Assembly (NCBI GenBank): GCA_017561285.1 | Contig: JAFZDG010000173.1 | Location: forward strand, 1 to 10,388 | Origin: Bacteroidaceae bacterium | Lineage (GTDB): Bacteria; Bacteroidota; Bacteroidia; Bacteroidales; Barnesiellaceae_A | DNA length: 10,388 nt | Reading direction: 5' to 3' | Shown: positions 9,001 through 10,388 of the stretch, one piece after another | How the letters are laid out: each line of letters begins with the position of its first letter | How positions within the stretch are numbered: position 1 is the stretch's first letter | Notes under the pieces: model-generated | Databases searched by the model: none | What the model was told of the DNA's origin: nothing | The model's input: only the letters and a program-made list of their open reading frames with translations | Translations under genes and position numbers: made by a program

Positions 9001-10044
9001 ATATTTGCGAAAAGCATAATCTTGCATCGGCAAGTAATCGACTCCACCAAACATTGTACCTACCCACAAGCCGCCATCACGGTCTTGGCAAAGCGAATAT
9101 ACATTATTATCCGACAGGCTGTAAGGATTCATAGCATCCTCGCTGGCATGCCACATATACCCTTTTTGCTCATTGACAATAAACAAGCCGTCTTGTGTAC
9201 CCACATAGAGCGACTCGCCATCATAACACGCTACCGAACGAATGATTTTATAATGTATTTGAGGTGTATCAAAGTCACTCAACACATTCGACTCCAAGTC
9301 AAACTTTAGTAATTTACCCTCATGGATACCAATGGCAAATCCGCTACCATACTCACAAAGCGCATAGATATTCTCACCCGCAAGCGAATTGCCTTGCCTA
9401 TCGGTCATCAGTTGATCAAAGCAGTCGCGACTCTTATCATACTTATAAAGGCCATGACCATTTGAGCCTACCCACACATCGCCATTGCGACAGATGCAAA
9501 GACACTGAGGCGAACCGGAGCTACCCATTATTTTCTCCGGGATGTAGTAACTCGTAATTGTTTTCTCGGCAACGGAGTACTTAAATACACCTTGATTGGG
9601 TATAATAATCCATATATTACCATCATTATCACCATCGATTGACGACACCCAGTCATTCATTACCGTTCCATCGAGAGCCGGAGTTGCAATAAAAGAGAAT
9701 GACTCGTATTGCGGGTTATACATATAAACGCCTTTATCAGTTCCTACCCACAAGTTGCAACTATCATCTTCATACAGAGCCGATATATTGTGGTTGCCAC
9801 ACTGCAACACCTCATCATCTACAACAAACTCGCGAAACGTGTGCCCATCATAACGATTGAGGCCATTGCGCGTACCAAACCACATAAAGCCATAACTATC
9901 TTGCACAATAGCCTTTACATTGCTTTGCGATATATAGTTACGACCGCCTACTTTGGTAAAATACAACTCGGCATTGGAGATTTCAATAGCTTGTCCCATC
10001 ATAGGGAGCAAGAGCAATAATATAAGCAGATGTATGTGTTTCAT
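6037..10044 (-). CDS. Hybrid two-component system (HTCS) sensor kinase/AraC regulator
   Basis: This single-protein sensor and transcription factor has 1335 residues, typical of Bacteroidales PUL regulators. A signal peptide (MKHIHLLILLLLLPMMGQA) is followed by 14 regulator-propeller repeats of the form D..G.lWvGT..Gl..y (about 43-651), making two seven-bladed periplasmic propellers. A Y_Y_Y domain (about 690-765) and a transmembrane helix (about 780-802) come next. The cytoplasmic part has HisKA with phospho-acceptor His838 (SIAHEIKTPLS), HATPase with Asn955, FEPF (995-998) and GVGLGLS (1007-1013), a receiver with Asp1086/1087, phospho-acceptor Asp1129 and Lys1181, and an AraC-type DNA-binding domain (about 1225-1325, recognition helices near 1244-1264 and 1293-1321). 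All signalling residues are present. I use the ATG at 10044 because it starts the signal peptide and lies downstream of a consensus promoter; an ATG at 10077 falls inside the -7 box. It probably senses an oligosaccharide and activates the adjacent enzyme operon. Confidence 0.96.
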   Translation of the reverse strand: MKHIHLLILLLLLPMMGQAIEISNAELYFTKVGGRNYISQSNVKAIVQDSYGFMWFGTRNGLNRYDGHTFREFVVDDEVLQCGNHNISALYEDDSCNLWVGTDKGVYMYNPQYESFSFIATPALDGTVMNDWVSSIDGDNDGNIWIIIPNQGVFKYSVAEKTITSYYIPEKIMGSSGSPQCLCICRNGDVWVGSNGHGLYKYDKSRDCFDQLMTDRQGNSLAGENIYALCEYGSGFAIGIHEGKLLKFDLESNVLSDFDTPQIHYKIIRSVACYDGESLYVGTQDGLFIVNEQKGYMWHASEDAMNPYSLSDNNVYSLCQDRDGGLWVGTMFGGVDYLPMQDYAFRKYFPTNRQHSLTSRRLREMCEDKFGRIWIASEDDGVNIYDPTTRMFSKAQGRMSDKHINLALFADDDAVYCGMFKQGMEVFSLSDHSVRTLSGQALNLQDEQSVCAIFRDSKGGYWLGNSWGVYYAAYEGARFVRMSEFGYGFIYDIVEDTRQRVWIATMGSGVWCYDLVEKRISKFVTRAGDDAALSSNSVSSITVDSRGDVWFATDRGGICRYNSERDDFTTFSKKDGLPDDVSYKILEDSLHNLWFGTNKGLVRFNPTTRTIRVFTKEDGLLSNQYNYKSALKASDGTFYFGSIDGLIAFNPHEIELGVNEPPLYITGIQVHNRPLVVQDENAGLDKSVQFCDNVQLDYTQSNVIIEFVALDYVSPVAHMYRYKMNGVDNDWVVTTSTQAAYSQLSPGRYTFVVQCSNNKGEWLDNEASISVVVTPPWWKSIYAYTVYLLLILLIIYIVVSWYQERNRQKTQRAYNLLEIKKEKELYSSKVAFFTSIAHEIKTPLSLIKAPLESVLEMEIEDVHVKKQLQVMEMNTNRLLSLINQLLDFRKIEGNRLNLNYTMQDVRKLIDTTVTRFEPSVMQAGKSIEVVTDMTELVIPIDKEEVTKVLSNLLNNGLKYAAHTIKVKLTTEDDMALISVYTDGDIVPADRRKRIFEPFYQIDDANSGVGLGLSLSRSIVELHKGCLSLDVSDDGKFNVFTCALPCTQTDVIVWKTTDGDMPLSGVEVLEKNANLFDMSGCSVLVVDDNPELLAFLVDRLKDKFIVYQAHDGEEALEVLSKEVIHVVVSDVMMPRMDGFELCRRIKSIPEYNHIPVLLLSAQTDMKSKLYGLEQGADAYIEKPFSFAYLVARVNNLLANRQIERESLMRRPIVRKMGARHSKADEEMMQRIVQEVLKNMHDESFNVEKLAANLNMSRTVLHRKIKFLFDLPPVEYIRIVRLQRAAELLIEGNVSIAEAGAMVGISTPSYFSRLFQKQFGVTPKVFVIQQREKKNQS

Positions 10045-10074
10045 TCTTTGGGGAAAGATAATATAGCAGTCCAA

Positions 10075-10106
10075 CAAAAATAACTAATTTTATCGGAGTC
10101 ACCAAA
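10075..10106 (-). promoter_or_regulatory. Promoter of the HTCS gene
   Basis: On the minus strand TTTG (10106-10103) is followed after 20 bases by TATTTTTG (10082-10075), fitting the Bacteroidetes -33/-7 consensus exactly. Transcription would begin near 10068, leaving about 24 nt before the ATG at 10044. It overlaps the upstream alternative ATG at 10077 and so supports the shorter HTCS start. Confidence 0.65.
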
Positions 10107-10165
10107 TATCACCGCGCGAAATAAGGAGCAAGAAAAATTCTCATAAAAAATCATCACATCAAGGC

Positions 10166-10195
10166 TTGTTTCTTTACATAAAATTCGTACCTTTG
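10166..10195 (+). promoter_or_regulatory. Plus-strand promoter, divergent from the HTCS promoter
   Basis: TTG (10166-10168), a 19-base spacer and TACCTTTG (10188-10195) match the Bacteroidetes promoter consensus. Transcription would start near 10202 and run rightward, away from the HTCS gene. It is back to back with the HTCS promoter, about 60 bp between the two -33 elements, and I see no clear repeat between them. Confidence 0.65.
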
Positions 10196-10205
10196 CTTTT
10201 GCGTT

Positions 10206-10301
10206 ATGAAAGGAAAAAACAGCAACAATAATCAATACGTACCGGCTCTGCTACAAGAGTCAAGACCTTGTTTTTTCATTGTATCGCACATTAATCATTG
10301 A
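10206..10301 (+). CDS. Possible 31-residue leader peptide
   Basis: A short frame starts with ATG a few bases after the predicted transcription start and ends with TGA five bases before the terminator stem. The product begins MKGKNSNNNQYVPALL and ends CFFIVSHINH. The position is that of a leader peptide controlling attenuation, but no amino acid is strongly repeated (two adjacent Phe, and His near the end). There is no ribosome-binding site and almost no 5' leader, so translation is doubtful. It may be a chance frame inside a non-coding RNA. Confidence 0.2.
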   Translation: MKGKNSNNNQYVPALLQESRPCFFIVSHINH

Positions 10302-10305
10302 CACA

Positions 10306-10345
10306 GCGACCACCCGAGCAAGCAATCGGATAGGTCGTTTTTTTT
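10306..10345 (+). terminator. Intrinsic terminator
   Basis: GCGACC (10306-10311) pairs with GGTCGT (10333-10338), one pair being G-U. An inner stem CCGA (10314-10317) with TCGG (10326-10329) closes an 8-base loop. Eight T (10338-10345) follow. This is a textbook rho-independent terminator for plus-strand transcription, and it lies upstream of, not after, the next apparent start codon. Confidence 0.75.
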
Positions 10346-10372
10346 ATGTCAACAATATAATAACTATAAAAT

Positions 10373-10388
10373 ATGAAATGTGAGAGTC
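10373..10388 (+). CDS. Possible start of a rightward gene, truncated by the window
   Basis: An ATG at 10373 opens a frame (MKCES) that reaches the window edge without a stop. It follows about 27 bp of AT-rich DNA after the terminator, typical of Bacteroidales translation starts. Five codons are too few to identify anything. It is listed because a promoter, leader and terminator precede it in the same direction. The gene could equally start further right. Confidence 0.25.

Larger units (their letters stand above)
10202..10345 (+). ncRNA. Transcribed leader or small RNA between promoter and terminator
   Basis: A consensus promoter and a strong intrinsic terminator bracket about 145 nt with no recognisable protein. 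Two mutually exclusive structures are possible inside it. GAAAAAACA (10213-10221) is fully complementary to TGTTTTTTC (10269-10277), whereas ACAAG (10253-10257) can pair with CTTGT (10267-10271), which uses part of the same strand. Competing structures ahead of a terminator fit an attenuator or regulatory leader of a gene to the right, or a free-standing small RNA. I do not recognise a known riboswitch class. The ends are predicted from promoter and terminator positions only. Confidence 0.45.

Noticed and set aside
10045..10077. HTCS start at the ATG at 10077 instead of 10044
   Set aside because: It would put 11 extra residues before the signal peptide, and the ATG lies within the predicted -7 promoter box, so it would not be transcribed.

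Overview
The window looks like part of a polysaccharide utilisation locus (PUL) from the order Bacteroidales. The evidence is a one-protein hybrid two-component system (HTCS) sensor-regulator beside exported glycoside hydrolases, promoters matching the Bacteroidetes -33 TTTG / -7 TAnnTTTG consensus, and starts without a clear Shine-Dalgarno sequence. I cannot name a genus. No SusC/SusD pair, tRNA, rRNA, CRISPR array or transposase is visible. If SusC/SusD exist, they lie beyond position 1.

Layout: all four large genes are on the minus strand, so transcription runs right to left. From the right: an HTCS regulator (10044-6037); a 200-bp regulatory gap with a cluster of four related ~20-bp repeats and a consensus promoter; a GH95 family lipoprotein, probably an alpha-L-fucosidase (5836-3428); a 112-bp gap with a second, different pair of direct repeats and a possible internal promoter; a GH36 alpha-galactosidase with a signal peptide (3315-1135); and, 10 bp further, the first 374 codons of a GH97 enzyme that runs off the left edge. 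To the right of the HTCS its own promoter is divergent from a plus-strand promoter. That plus-strand promoter leads into a ~145-nt transcribed region ending in a strong intrinsic terminator, just before a possible start codon at 10373.

How the genes may work together (inference): the HTCS periplasmic propellers would sense an oligosaccharide. Its cytoplasmic AraC-type domain would then activate the GH95-GH36-GH97 operon, plausibly through the repeats upstream of the GH95 promoter. The three enzymes would remove alpha-linked L-fucose (or L-galactose), alpha-galactose and alpha-glucose/galactose residues in the periplasm. A glycan with both terminal alpha-Gal and alpha-Fuc fits, such as a host mucin or blood-group type glycan or a decorated plant polysaccharide, but the sequence alone does not settle the substrate.

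The protein-coding content is ordinary for a Bacteroidales PUL. The parts most worth a second look are non-coding: the four-copy repeat cluster at 5928-6034, the 21-bp-phased direct repeat at 3391-3424, and the promoter/leader/terminator unit at 10166-10345.
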